Part shown: piece after piece, positions 1 to 5,216 of the stretch
Layout: every line of letters starts with the position of its first letter
Numbering within the stretch: position 1 is the first letter of the stretch
Origin: Bacillota bacterium
GTDB lineage: Bacteria; Bacillota; Sulfobacillia; RBS10-35
Assembly: GCA_029960865.1 (NCBI GenBank)
Contig: JASBVX010000120.1
Location: forward strand, 1 to 5,276
Length of the DNA: 5,276 bases
Direction of reading: 5' to 3'
Notes under the pieces: generated by a model
Seen by the model: only the letters and a program-made list of their open reading frames with translations
The model's database searches: none
What the model was told of the DNA's origin: nothing
Position numbers and translations under genes: made by a program

Positions 1-76
1 CCTTCTCTTGAAGGGGCCGCAGGTGCCGGAGTTCCCGTTCGTTGTAGTTGAGCCACTGCTTTAAAGCTTGAAACAA
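1..76 (-). CDS. secA: SecA preprotein translocase ATPase, N-terminal fragment (partial)
   Basis: SecA is the cytoplasmic ATPase that drives unfolded preproteins through SecYEG. Only 25 codons are visible before the window edge, but the reading frame gives YNERELRHLRPLQEK after a short hydrophobic/basic start. This matches the SecA N-terminal helix, where an (N/D)xNERE(L/I/V)xxLRPxxxxIN pattern is usual. The start is TTG at 76: the same frame has a TAG stop five codons upstream, and no ATG or GTG lies between. An AGGGGG Shine-Dalgarno candidate sits at 90-85, eight bases before the TTG. The gene follows yggS on the same strand after 64 bases and is probably cotranscribed with it. The call rests on a short N-terminal match, so another protein with a similar first helix cannot be excluded. 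Confidence 0.68.
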   Translation of the reverse strand, partial: MFQALKQWLNYNERELRHLRPLQEK

Positions 77-80
77 GGGA

Positions 81-122
81 CTCGCCCCCTATGGTTACTC
101 CAACAGTTTACCACGGGGCGAG
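81..122 (-). promoter_or_regulatory. Hairpin in the secA leader that covers its ribosome-binding site
   Basis: A perfect 8-bp inverted repeat pairs CTCGCCCC (81-88) with GGGGCGAG (115-122). Short inner stems are possible at 92-95/110-113 (TGGT/ACCA) and 97-99/105-107 (ACT/AGT). In the minus-strand transcript the 3' arm contains most of the AGGGGG Shine-Dalgarno of secA and ends four bases before the TTG start. The 5' arm begins 18 bases after the yggS stop codon. No uridine run follows, so it does not look like an intrinsic terminator. The folding is seen in the sequence; a role in secA translation is inference. Confidence 0.42.
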
Positions 123-140
123 AACCGGGAAAACCGCCCG

Positions 141-845
141 TCAGGCCCTCCGGGGACCGAAGATGGCCGTGCCGATGCGCAGGATGGTGGCTCCTTCCGC
201 CACCGCCAGCTTCCAATCCCCCGACATGCCCATGGAAAGATGGACGAGGGAGAGCTCCGGAAAGCGGCCCTGCAGCCGATCTCGCAGTTCTCGGAGGCTG
301 TAAAAAGAACGCTGGATCCGATCTTCATCCTGGGTGAGGGGGGCCACCGTCATCAGGCCCTCGACCGAAAGGGTTTCGTAGCTGAGGAGGGAGGCGAGGA
401 AAGGTTCCGTCTCTTCGGGCTTTAGACCATGCTTCTGCGGTTCCCCAGAGGTATTCACTTCCAGGAGGACCGGCAGGCGCCTTCCTTCCCTTGCCAAGCG
501 GCGGTGGAGCTCCTTTGCCAGGGAAGGGCGATCCAGGGAATGAATCATGGTGACCAAGGGAAGGACATCTTTAACTTTGTTGCTCTGAAGATGGCCGATG
601 AAATGCCATTCCACCGGGAGGCCCGCCAGAAGAGGCGCCTTTCCTTTCAGCTCCTGAGCGAAGTTCTCCCCTAAAAGAAGGGGCTCCCGTTGAGCCATGG
701 CCCTCAAGATGTCCGCAGGGACAGTCTTGCTGGCCAGAAGGATCCGGAGATCCTCCGGAGCGCGGCCGCAGGAACGGGCCCACACGGCCAGTTCCGCGCG
801 AAAGGCTTCCAGGTTGCTCAAGGCCTCCTTGGCCTCCAGAACCAT
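141..845 (-). CDS. yggS: YggS/PROSC-family PLP homeostasis protein
   Basis: This is a pyridoxal 5'-phosphate-binding protein of the YggS/YlmE/PROSC family. These single-domain TIM-barrel proteins resemble the N-terminal domain of alanine racemase, have no known catalytic activity, and buffer cytosolic PLP. The family signatures are all present in the 234-residue product: PLP lysine K40 in LLASKT, GEN (59-61), WHFIGHLQSNK (80-90), EVNTSGEPQKHG (129-140), LSMGMSGDW (203-211) and RIGTAIFG (223-230). The last two contribute the phosphate-binding loop. Length is typical. I chose ATG at 845 over GTG at 851 because GGAGGAGG at 859-852 is six bases before the ATG but directly abuts the GTG. It lies between trmL (eight bases upstream of the alternative GTG) and secA. 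Confidence 0.95.
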   Translation of the reverse strand: MVLEAKEALSNLEAFRAELAVWARSCGRAPEDLRILLASKTVPADILRAMAQREPLLLGENFAQELKGKAPLLAGLPVEWHFIGHLQSNKVKDVLPLVTMIHSLDRPSLAKELHRRLAREGRRLPVLLEVNTSGEPQKHGLKPEETEPFLASLLSYETLSVEGLMTVAPLTQDEDRIQRSFYSLRELRDRLQGRFPELSLVHLSMGMSGDWKLAVAEGATILRIGTAIFGPRRA

Positions 846-851
846 CTTCAC

Positions 852-862
852 CCTCCTCCTCA
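852..862 (-). promoter_or_regulatory. Strong yggS ribosome-binding site fused to the trmL stop
   Basis: Read on the minus strand the junction is TGA, GGAGGAGG, GTGAAG, ATG. The Shine-Dalgarno begins at the base after the trmL stop codon and lies six bases from the ATG at 845. It decides the yggS start and suggests that ribosomes finishing trmL hand over to yggS. Confidence 0.75.
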
Positions 863-1333
863 GGTCAGATCCGGAAAACCATTTTGGCGCAAAGCTTCGT
901 ATAGCACCAAGGCTGCCGCATTGGAAAGATTCAGGGAGCGGCTCTGAGCCCTCATCGGTATCCGCAGGACAAAAGGGCGGTATTTCTCCAGCAGATCTGC
1001 GGGAAGGCCGGTGGTCTCCTTGCCGAAAACCAAAAGGTCTCCGGGGCGGTAGCGCACATCGCTGTAGCGGCGGTCTCCCCGGGGGGAAAAGAACCAGAAA
1101 AGACGGCCCTCATACTTTTCTTCCACTTCCCGGAACGCATGAAATTCCTCCAACATCAGGTCTCCCCAGTAGTCCAGCCCTGCCCGCTTGAGGTAGCGAT
1201 CCTCCAGGGAAAAGCCCAGGGGATGGACAAGGCCCAGGACGGTCCCGGTGACGGCGCAGGTGCGGGCAATGTTACCGGTGTTGGGCGGTATCTCGGGCTC
1301 GACCAGGATGATGCGAAAAGGATCGTGGGCCAT
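860..1333 (-). CDS. trmL: tRNA (cytidine(34)-2'-O)-methyltransferase
   Basis: TrmL is a SPOUT-class enzyme that uses S-adenosylmethionine to 2'-O-methylate the wobble base (C34, or cmnm5U34) of tRNA-Leu isoacceptors. The 157-residue product equals the length of E. coli TrmL and is collinear with it. Visible motifs are VEPEIPPNTGNIARTC (11-26), the family's RAGLDYW (50-56), FGKETTGLP (103-111) and IPM (125-127) followed by SRSLNLSNAAA (131-141). These last three form the trefoil-knot cofactor site. The frame stays open upstream to 1468, but the ATG at 1333 is the only start that gives a normal family N-terminus; its Shine-Dalgarno is weak (AGGG very close to the start). It heads the trmL-yggS-secA group and diverges from the MscS-type gene. 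Confidence 0.95.
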   Translation of the reverse strand: MAHDPFRIILVEPEIPPNTGNIARTCAVTGTVLGLVHPLGFSLEDRYLKRAGLDYWGDLMLEEFHAFREVEEKYEGRLFWFFSPRGDRRYSDVRYRPGDLLVFGKETTGLPADLLEKYRPFVLRIPMRAQSRSLNLSNAAALVLYEALRQNGFPDLT

Positions 1334-1370
1334 GGCCCTATTGTGGCAGAGGAGGATTCTCAAGGCCAGA
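1334..1370. other. Divergent intergenic gap between trmL and the MscS-type gene
   Basis: Only 37 bases separate the trmL ATG from the ATG at 1371 chosen for the channel gene (58 bases if GTG at 1392 is the true start). Two transcription units should start here or just inside the flanking genes. I see no convincing -35/-10 pair on either strand. An AGAGGAGG at 1348-1355 lies 15 bases before the ATG at 1371, rather far for a Shine-Dalgarno. Confidence 0.35.
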
Positions 1371-2513
1371 ATGGAAGGGGTACAGGGAAGGGTGACGGCA
1401 ATCCTCCAATCCATCATCGCAGGAACCCCTCTGGAAAAGCTTTTGGCCACGGGCATCCTGGCGGTCATCTTTGCCGCGGTCCTCTATGCCATGGCCCGCT
1501 GGGTGTGGCCTCCCCTGCAAAGGCATTGGAACCGGGAAGAAGCGGGCACCATCGTCTCTTTTCTGCATGCCTTCTCCTTGCCTTTGGCGGCGGGTTGGAT
1601 CCTTTTGGCCCTGGGGCTCATCGCCTCCTTCTGGTACCCCGATTGGGCCATCACCGCCCGGGGAACGAAGGCCATCCGCATCGCCACCATCCTTTTGACC
1701 AGCTGGGGGCTATGGCGCCTTTCCGCCCACACGGCCCGCTGGCTCCAGCTCCTCACCAAGCGCTACGGCTTGGAGTTCCAAAAAGTGCTCCTTCCCGTCC
1801 TGACGGGCTTGCTGCGGTTTGCCACGGTGGCCGTCGCCGCCACCATGATCCTGCAGGAATTCGGTTACCGCATCGAGAGCCTTATCGCCGGGCTGGGGTT
1901 GGGAGGTCTGGCGGTGGCCCTGGCAGCCCAGAATACCCTTTCCAACCTTTTTGCCGGGGCCGTCATCCTTGTGGAAAAGACCTTCGACATCGGGGACTGG
2001 ATCGAGGCGGGGACCGTCAGCGGGACGGTGGAGGAAATCACCATTCGCAGCACCAAGGTGCGCAGTTTCGATCAGGGTCTCGTCATCGTACCCAACAGCA
2101 CCCTGGTGGCAGGACCTCTCAAGAACTGGACCCGCATGGGCCGCCGGCGGGTGATGTTCCGGGTAGGACTGTCCCTCTACACCCCCCCGGAAAAAATAGG
2201 GCGATTTCTGGGGCGGATCCGGGACTCGGTCACCTGCGACCCCGACATCTACCAGGACACCCTCCACATCTATTTCGATCAGCTGAACCCCGACGCCCTC
2301 TCCGTCATGGTCTACTTCTTCACCCGCACCATCAACTGGGACCAGTGGCTGAAGATCGTGGAACGGACCAACCTCAAGATCCTGGAGATCCTCCAGGAAG
2401 AAGAAATCTCCCTGGCCCTTCCGATCAGGCAGATCGTGCGGGATGGGGAGCTGCCGTCTGCTGCTGAACCAACCAGAAAAGACCCACCATCAGAGCCAGG
2501 TCCCCAGGGCTGA
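1371..2513 (+). CDS. MscS-family small-conductance mechanosensitive channel
   Basis: A tension-gated membrane channel that would release solutes on hypo-osmotic shock. The 380-residue product has about five membrane helices (roughly 25-45, 60-88, 102-127, 140-162, 168-202) against three in E. coli MscS. The last is the pore helix, GLGLGGLAVALAAQNTLSN, with the glycine/alanine packing face of the family. It continues into EKTFDIGDWIE and the beta domain GTVEEITIRSTKVR...IVPNSTLV, ending near residue 255. An alpha/beta cytosolic cage runs to about 359, followed by a Pro/Glu-rich tail. The position after the pore glutamine is Asn, where E. coli MscS has hinge Gly113. The start is uncertain: ATG 1332 has AAGGA nine bases upstream but shares bases with the trmL start; codons before 1392 (CTA, TTG, AGG, AGA) look unlike the gene; GTG 1392 is also possible. 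Paralogue type is unknown, so no symbol is given. Confidence 0.93.
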   Translation: MEGVQGRVTAILQSIIAGTPLEKLLATGILAVIFAAVLYAMARWVWPPLQRHWNREEAGTIVSFLHAFSLPLAAGWILLALGLIASFWYPDWAITARGTKAIRIATILLTSWGLWRLSAHTARWLQLLTKRYGLEFQKVLLPVLTGLLRFATVAVAATMILQEFGYRIESLIAGLGLGGLAVALAAQNTLSNLFAGAVILVEKTFDIGDWIEAGTVSGTVEEITIRSTKVRSFDQGLVIVPNSTLVAGPLKNWTRMGRRRVMFRVGLSLYTPPEKIGRFLGRIRDSVTCDPDIYQDTLHIYFDQLNPDALSVMVYFFTRTINWDQWLKIVERTNLKILEILQEEEISLALPIRQIVRDGELPSAAEPTRKDPPSEPGPQG

Positions 2514-2940
2514 GGATCTGGATCTGCCCGGAGAAGTAGGGAACCACGATCCAATCGCTGAGGAAAGGAACCCGGGTGTCGGGGGTGGCTAGGCCGTGGA
2601 TCCCATCGGCAGCCAGACTGTGTTTCAAAAAGGTTCCTTCCACCGGCATCTTGCCGCCATTGGCGATGATGACAAAGCCATTGAGGAAAGTCCCGGCCAC
2701 CAGCCACGGCATGCCGGGAAGGGCCCAGTTGAGAAGGAGGAAGGCCAGGAGGAAGAGATAGGACGCGCTGTGCAGCGGCCCTTGATAAAGCTCGGGAATC
2801 CAGCGCAGCGCCACCTGAAAGCCCACCCCTATAAGGACAAGAAAGACGCCTCGAATGGGGGTTTGGGCCAGGGACTTCAGGCTCCCTCCCCGCAAAACAC
2901 CCACCAGCATCCCGAGGAAAATGGGAATCAGCCAGAGCAT
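2425..2940 (-). CDS. DUF5317-family membrane protein
   Basis: Function unknown. The 171-residue product has four to five hydrophobic segments: about 2-16, 29-46, 59-75, 78-95 and 147-160. Between the fourth and fifth lies a conserved-looking loop with NGGKMPV (94-100), HGLATPDTRVPFLSDW (115-130) and ILSPGDL (142-148), the pattern I associate with DUF5317. That family occurs mainly in Bacillota and Actinomycetota, often beside signalling genes. Its ATG shares one base with the HD-GYP stop (TGATG) and has GAGG about seven bases upstream inside that gene, so translational coupling is likely. The 3' end overlaps the opposing MscS-type gene by 89 bases, and the overlap encodes the last helix. The family name comes from remembered motifs; the membrane topology is read directly. 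Confidence 0.85.
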   Translation of the reverse strand: MLWLIPIFLGMLVGVLRGGSLKSLAQTPIRGVFLVLIGVGFQVALRWIPELYQGPLHSASYLFLLAFLLLNWALPGMPWLVAGTFLNGFVIIANGGKMPVEGTFLKHSLAADGIHGLATPDTRVPFLSDWIVVPYFSGQIQILSPGDLALMVGLFWLVQQQTAAPHPARSA

Positions 2941-4346
2941 CAGGAACCCTCTTTAGTCTGGGTGGTGCCAGTACCCTGGAGGGAAAGATTCTCATCCGCA
3001 GGGGAAGGCTCCCGAGCAGCCGCCGCTTGGGGCATGGCCACCTCTTCCAGGGCTCGAGTCAGGGCGTAGGCCTGTTCCAACGTAATGGCCCCGGCTCTCC
3101 CCAACACGGCGTCCACAAAGGATTTCTCGGTCGCCAGGTCCAGAAAGACTTTCACGATACGCCCATCGAACTGGGACTGGCTTCCCTTCACCAGCTCCTG
3201 ACAGACGCTGAAAAGGTCGAGGCCCTTGCGGTAAGGCCGGTCGGAAAGCATGGCATCCACCGAGTCGGCCACCGCCAGGATCCTGCCGCCGATCGGGATG
3301 AATTCCCCGTCGAGACCGCTGGGATAGCCTTCCCCGTCCCAGCGTTCATGGTGGTGAAGCACCCACCCCCGGCTGGGCCCGAGAAACTGCATGCCCTTGA
3401 TGATCTCATACCCCGTGCCGGGATGGAGCTGCATGATGTGGCGCTCCACCTCCGTGAGGGCCCCCGTCTTCCCCAGGATGGCGTCGGGGATGGCCACCTT
3501 CCCGATGTCATGGAGAAGGCCCGCCAGGTTCAAAAAGTCCAGGTCCTCCTGGGAAAGGCCCATCTTGCGCCCCAGGGCCACTGCCAGTTTGGCCACCCGT
3601 TCCGAGTGCCCCGCCGTGTAAGGATCCCGCACCTCCAGGGTCCTGGCCAGGGTGACCACCATCTCCCGGGAGGCCTGGCGCAGCTCGCTGTAGAGGCGGA
3701 AGGATTCCCGGGCGGCAAAGAGGGGGAGGAAAAAGATCAAAAGGGCCCAGTATCCCACCTGGGTGTAGATGGCCGCCATGACATAGGCCATGGGGATGAG
3801 GGCGATGTAGGCGGGTGCAATGCCGGCCATCACTCGCCGAAAGAAATAACTGAAGGGAACCCCTTGGTAAAGGGCCATCACCCAGGTAACCGAGCCGACA
3901 TTGATCGCAAAGTAAATTGCCCCGCCCAGGAAAAGGCCGCCCCAGAGCATGCCGCCGCCTTGCTGGGCGAAATACCCGTAGATCCAGGCGCTGGCGGCGG
4001 CCGCCAACCCCAGCTGGAAGCGGTTGAAGAAAACGAAAACCCAGGGCGCCTGGAAAAGGAGCTGGCGCAGGTTGAGGGTGCCAAGGGCGCCCACCACCAG
4101 GGCGGCAAAGGGTCCCAGCACGATGCCGGCCGCAAAGATGATGGGGAAGCTTACCGAAACGGTGGCCCGGGTCTGCGGGAGCTCCACCGGCAGGGCCTCC
4201 GCCAAAAGGACCAGGAAGATGAAGCCGTACAGAGCAGGGTCACGGAAAAGGTCCCCCTGCCACAGGTAAGCGGCAGCCAGGGCGAAAAGAACCCCTTCCA
4301 GGGCTAAGATGGTGTAATGATGCGGGCGGATGCGCGGTTCTTCCAT
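2940..4346 (-). CDS. Membrane-anchored HD-GYP cyclic-di-GMP phosphodiesterase
   Basis: Predicted to hydrolyse the second messenger c-di-GMP to pGpG and GMP at the cytoplasmic face. Residues 1-212 form about seven hydrophobic helices, resembling MASE-type membrane sensor regions but not one I can name confidently. A short linker (213-235) with a coiled-coil look leads to the HD-GYP domain (about 236-405). All metal ligands known from the family are present: E238, H247, H279 and D280 (LLHDIGK), H308, H332, H333 and D361. The signature HHERWDGEGYPSGLDG starts at 332. The Glu at 238 fits the three-metal subtype. The C-terminal 30 residues look disordered. ATG 4346 has GAAGGG eight bases upstream. 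It lies downstream of the 28-residue ORF and is coupled to the DUF5317 gene. The ligand sensed by the membrane part is unknown. Confidence 0.95.
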   Translation of the reverse strand: MEEPRIRPHHYTILALEGVLFALAAAYLWQGDLFRDPALYGFIFLVLLAEALPVELPQTRATVSVSFPIIFAAGIVLGPFAALVVGALGTLNLRQLLFQAPWVFVFFNRFQLGLAAAASAWIYGYFAQQGGGMLWGGLFLGGAIYFAINVGSVTWVMALYQGVPFSYFFRRVMAGIAPAYIALIPMAYVMAAIYTQVGYWALLIFFLPLFAARESFRLYSELRQASREMVVTLARTLEVRDPYTAGHSERVAKLAVALGRKMGLSQEDLDFLNLAGLLHDIGKVAIPDAILGKTGALTEVERHIMQLHPGTGYEIIKGMQFLGPSRGWVLHHHERWDGEGYPSGLDGEFIPIGGRILAVADSVDAMLSDRPYRKGLDLFSVCQELVKGSQSQFDGRIVKVFLDLATEKSFVDAVLGRAGAITLEQAYALTRALEEVAMPQAAAAREPSPADENLSLQGTGTTQTKEGS

Positions 4347-4445
4347 GGCCCCTTCCCTTCTCCCTCTTTTGGTACCGCTTCCTTCAAGTCTTTAAAAATT
4401 CGGGCCCGCCCTGCGCTGCGCTCTATCTCCTCAAGGGGACAACGA

Positions 4446-4532
4446 TTAGCCAGCCTGGACACTCGCCCCCAGAGCCATCGCCGCCATCGCCAGAGCGATG
4501 AGAATCTTCCACAAGCGCAGCATGTTATCCAT
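4446..4532 (-). CDS. Small single-helix membrane or signal-peptide-like protein (28 aa)
   Basis: An unrecognised 28-codon ORF ending in TAA. It starts MDNMLRLWK, with Arg6 and Lys9 as the only basic residues. A hydrophobic Ala/Leu/Met helix follows (about 10-23), ending GASVQAG. This fits a one-pass inner-membrane miniprotein, or a signal-peptide-like piece with the basic end inside. AAGGAG at 4541-4536 is three bases before this ATG and twelve before the in-frame ATG at codon 4, so the start may be the internal one. It lies 99 bases before the HD-GYP gene on the same strand and is the only ORF in the gap with both a Shine-Dalgarno and protein-like composition. No function is known; a partner role with the membrane part of the HD-GYP protein is a guess. 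It could also be a leader peptide. Confidence 0.5.
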   Translation of the reverse strand: MDNMLRLWKILIALAMAAMALGASVQAG

Positions 4533-4535
4533 GCA

Positions 4536-4605
4536 CTCCTTCGCCTGTCGCCCGTCATCCCTCGCTAAAGGGGATGCAGGCTTTGTCTCCCTGAGCGGGC
4601 CCGAA
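4536..4605 (-). promoter_or_regulatory. Candidate structured RNA leader of the small ORF/HD-GYP genes
   Basis: In the minus-strand transcript, three complementary pairs precede the AAGGAG Shine-Dalgarno. Hairpin CATCCC (4576-4571)/GGGATG (4561-4556) has a 9-base loop. GCCTG (4581-4577) pairs with CAGGC (4547-4543), stacked directly on the hairpin's 5' arm. GCCCG (4600-4596) pairs with CGGGC (4554-4550). The last two cross, so they would form a pseudoknot or be alternatives. The 3'-most arm ends one base before the Shine-Dalgarno. A GGGAGACAAAGCC stretch (4591-4579) recalls part of the GEMM-I c-di-GMP riboswitch core, but the rest of that consensus is missing. Pairings are read by eye, so this is a candidate only. 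Confidence 0.3.
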
Positions 4606-4619
4606 ACTTTATGTGTTTT

Positions 4620-5216
4620 TCAACCATCCAAGCGGTTCAGGGCATCAAGGGTGGAGCGGGCCACCGTTTCGCCGGAACCGACGTCCCCTTCGGCGATGCC
4701 GAAAAGGATCTGCGGCTGGATGAGGCCGGTCCTCACCGCCACCAGGACGGCGGGCACCCCCGCCACCCTGATCTCTTCCAGATGGGCCAGGTGCAAGCGG
4801 GCAAACGCCCGCCCGAGGACTGCCTTGACGGCCTGCACCGTGGCATCGGCCACCGACCAGCCTTTCCCCGTGCTGGTCACCGGCATCTTTCCCTCGTAAA
4901 TCCGCCCACCGTCCCGCACCTGCACCACCACCTCATGCTGGCCCTTTTCCCAAAGCCAGTACACCTGCACCAGCTGCCAGCGCTGCCGCTGCCACTTGCG
5001 GTCGCCGGCGGGCGAGGTAGTGATGCTGCCTGGAGGCATGGCCTTGCCCAGGGCGGTCATCAAAAGGGCCTGCACCTGCTGCACGCTCTCCCCGGGATCC
5101 CCTTCCACCAGGAGGTGAATGGCCTCCGGTTCCCCATCCTGGTAGCGAACCCGAGCCGCCACCACTCCTTCTAGGCGGCGTAGAAGAGCTTCCAGGTCCA
5201 AGAGCCGCGCCTCCAT
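4620..5216 (-). CDS. Hypothetical two-part protein, ACT-like N-terminus
   Basis: No function assigned. The 198-residue product appears soluble, with no signal peptide or membrane segment. Residues about 7-67 (LRRLEGVVAARVRYQDGEPEAIH... then SVQQVQALLMTAL and GSITTSP) alternate strands and a helix in an ACT/ferredoxin-like order. I recall similar GVVSARV...EIHVL segments in conserved hypothetical proteins of Gram-positive bacteria, but cannot name the family. Residues about 80-198 form a second alpha/beta unit: strands at 81-101, a helix from SVADATVQAVKAVLG (121-135), two further strands (147-162, 168-175), and a final helix with ETVARSTLDALNR. ATG 5216 is chosen because rarer codons (ACA, TCA, CGA, AGA, CTA) precede it, but no good Shine-Dalgarno exists. 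TTG 5246 is possible, and the frame is open to the window edge, so the N-terminus may lie outside. It is first of the visible minus-strand set leading to HD-GYP. Confidence 0.72.
   Translation of the reverse strand: MEARLLDLEALLRRLEGVVAARVRYQDGEPEAIHLLVEGDPGESVQQVQALLMTALGKAMPPGSITTSPAGDRKWQRQRWQLVQVYWLWEKGQHEVVVQVRDGGRIYEGKMPVTSTGKGWSVADATVQAVKAVLGRAFARLHLAHLEEIRVAGVPAVLVAVRTGLIQPQILFGIAEGDVGSGETVARSTLDALNRLDG

Larger units (their letters stand above)
4399..4605. repeat. 11-bp inverted repeat flanking the small ORF
   Basis: TTCGGGCCCGC at 4399-4409 is repeated in inverted orientation as GCGGGCCCGAA at 4595-4605. Each copy contains the palindrome CGGGCCCG. The arms lie in the two non-coding stretches on either side of the 28-residue ORF, about 185 bases apart. 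In a GC-rich genome this could be chance. Confidence 0.3.

Noticed and set aside
61..114. A 17-codon GTG-started ORF within the secA leader, considered as an arrest peptide
   Set aside because: It has no Shine-Dalgarno, its start lies at the edge of the hairpin arm, and its sequence shows no arrest-like motif.
2381..2397. 7-bp hairpin CCTGGAG/CTCCAGG, considered as a terminator after DUF5317
   Set aside because: The 3-base loop is short, no T-run follows on either strand, and the symmetry is explained by the encoded repeat ILEILQ in the channel protein.
1139..2467. Long plus-strand open frame of 442 codons across trmL and the channel gene
   Set aside because: It runs antisense to trmL and out of frame with the clear MscS-type sequence. 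Its product is dominated by Gly, His, Pro and Arg with no domain, as expected of a GC-rich shadow frame.
2312..2995. Minus-strand open frame of 227 codons overlapping DUF5317 in another frame
   Set aside because: The DUF5317 frame has membrane helices, family motifs and coupling to the upstream gene; this frame is Arg/Pro/Ser-rich and spans both gene ends without a start signal.
3027..4307. Long plus-strand open frame of 426 codons opposite the HD-GYP gene
   Set aside because: The opposite strand has an intact HD-GYP domain with all metal ligands. This frame gives a Gly/His/Gln/Glu-rich product with no recognisable motif.
4304..4558. Minus-strand open frame of 84 codons in the gap before the HD-GYP gene
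   Set aside because: Arg/Trp/Cys-rich, overlaps the HD-GYP start, and is out of frame with the better supported 28-codon ORF that owns the Shine-Dalgarno.
4579..4591. GGGAGACAAAGCC as a GEMM-I c-di-GMP riboswitch
   Set aside because: Only this core-like stretch resembles the class; the upstream GGGCAAA element, the tetraloop helix and the 3' receptor are not found at the expected positions.
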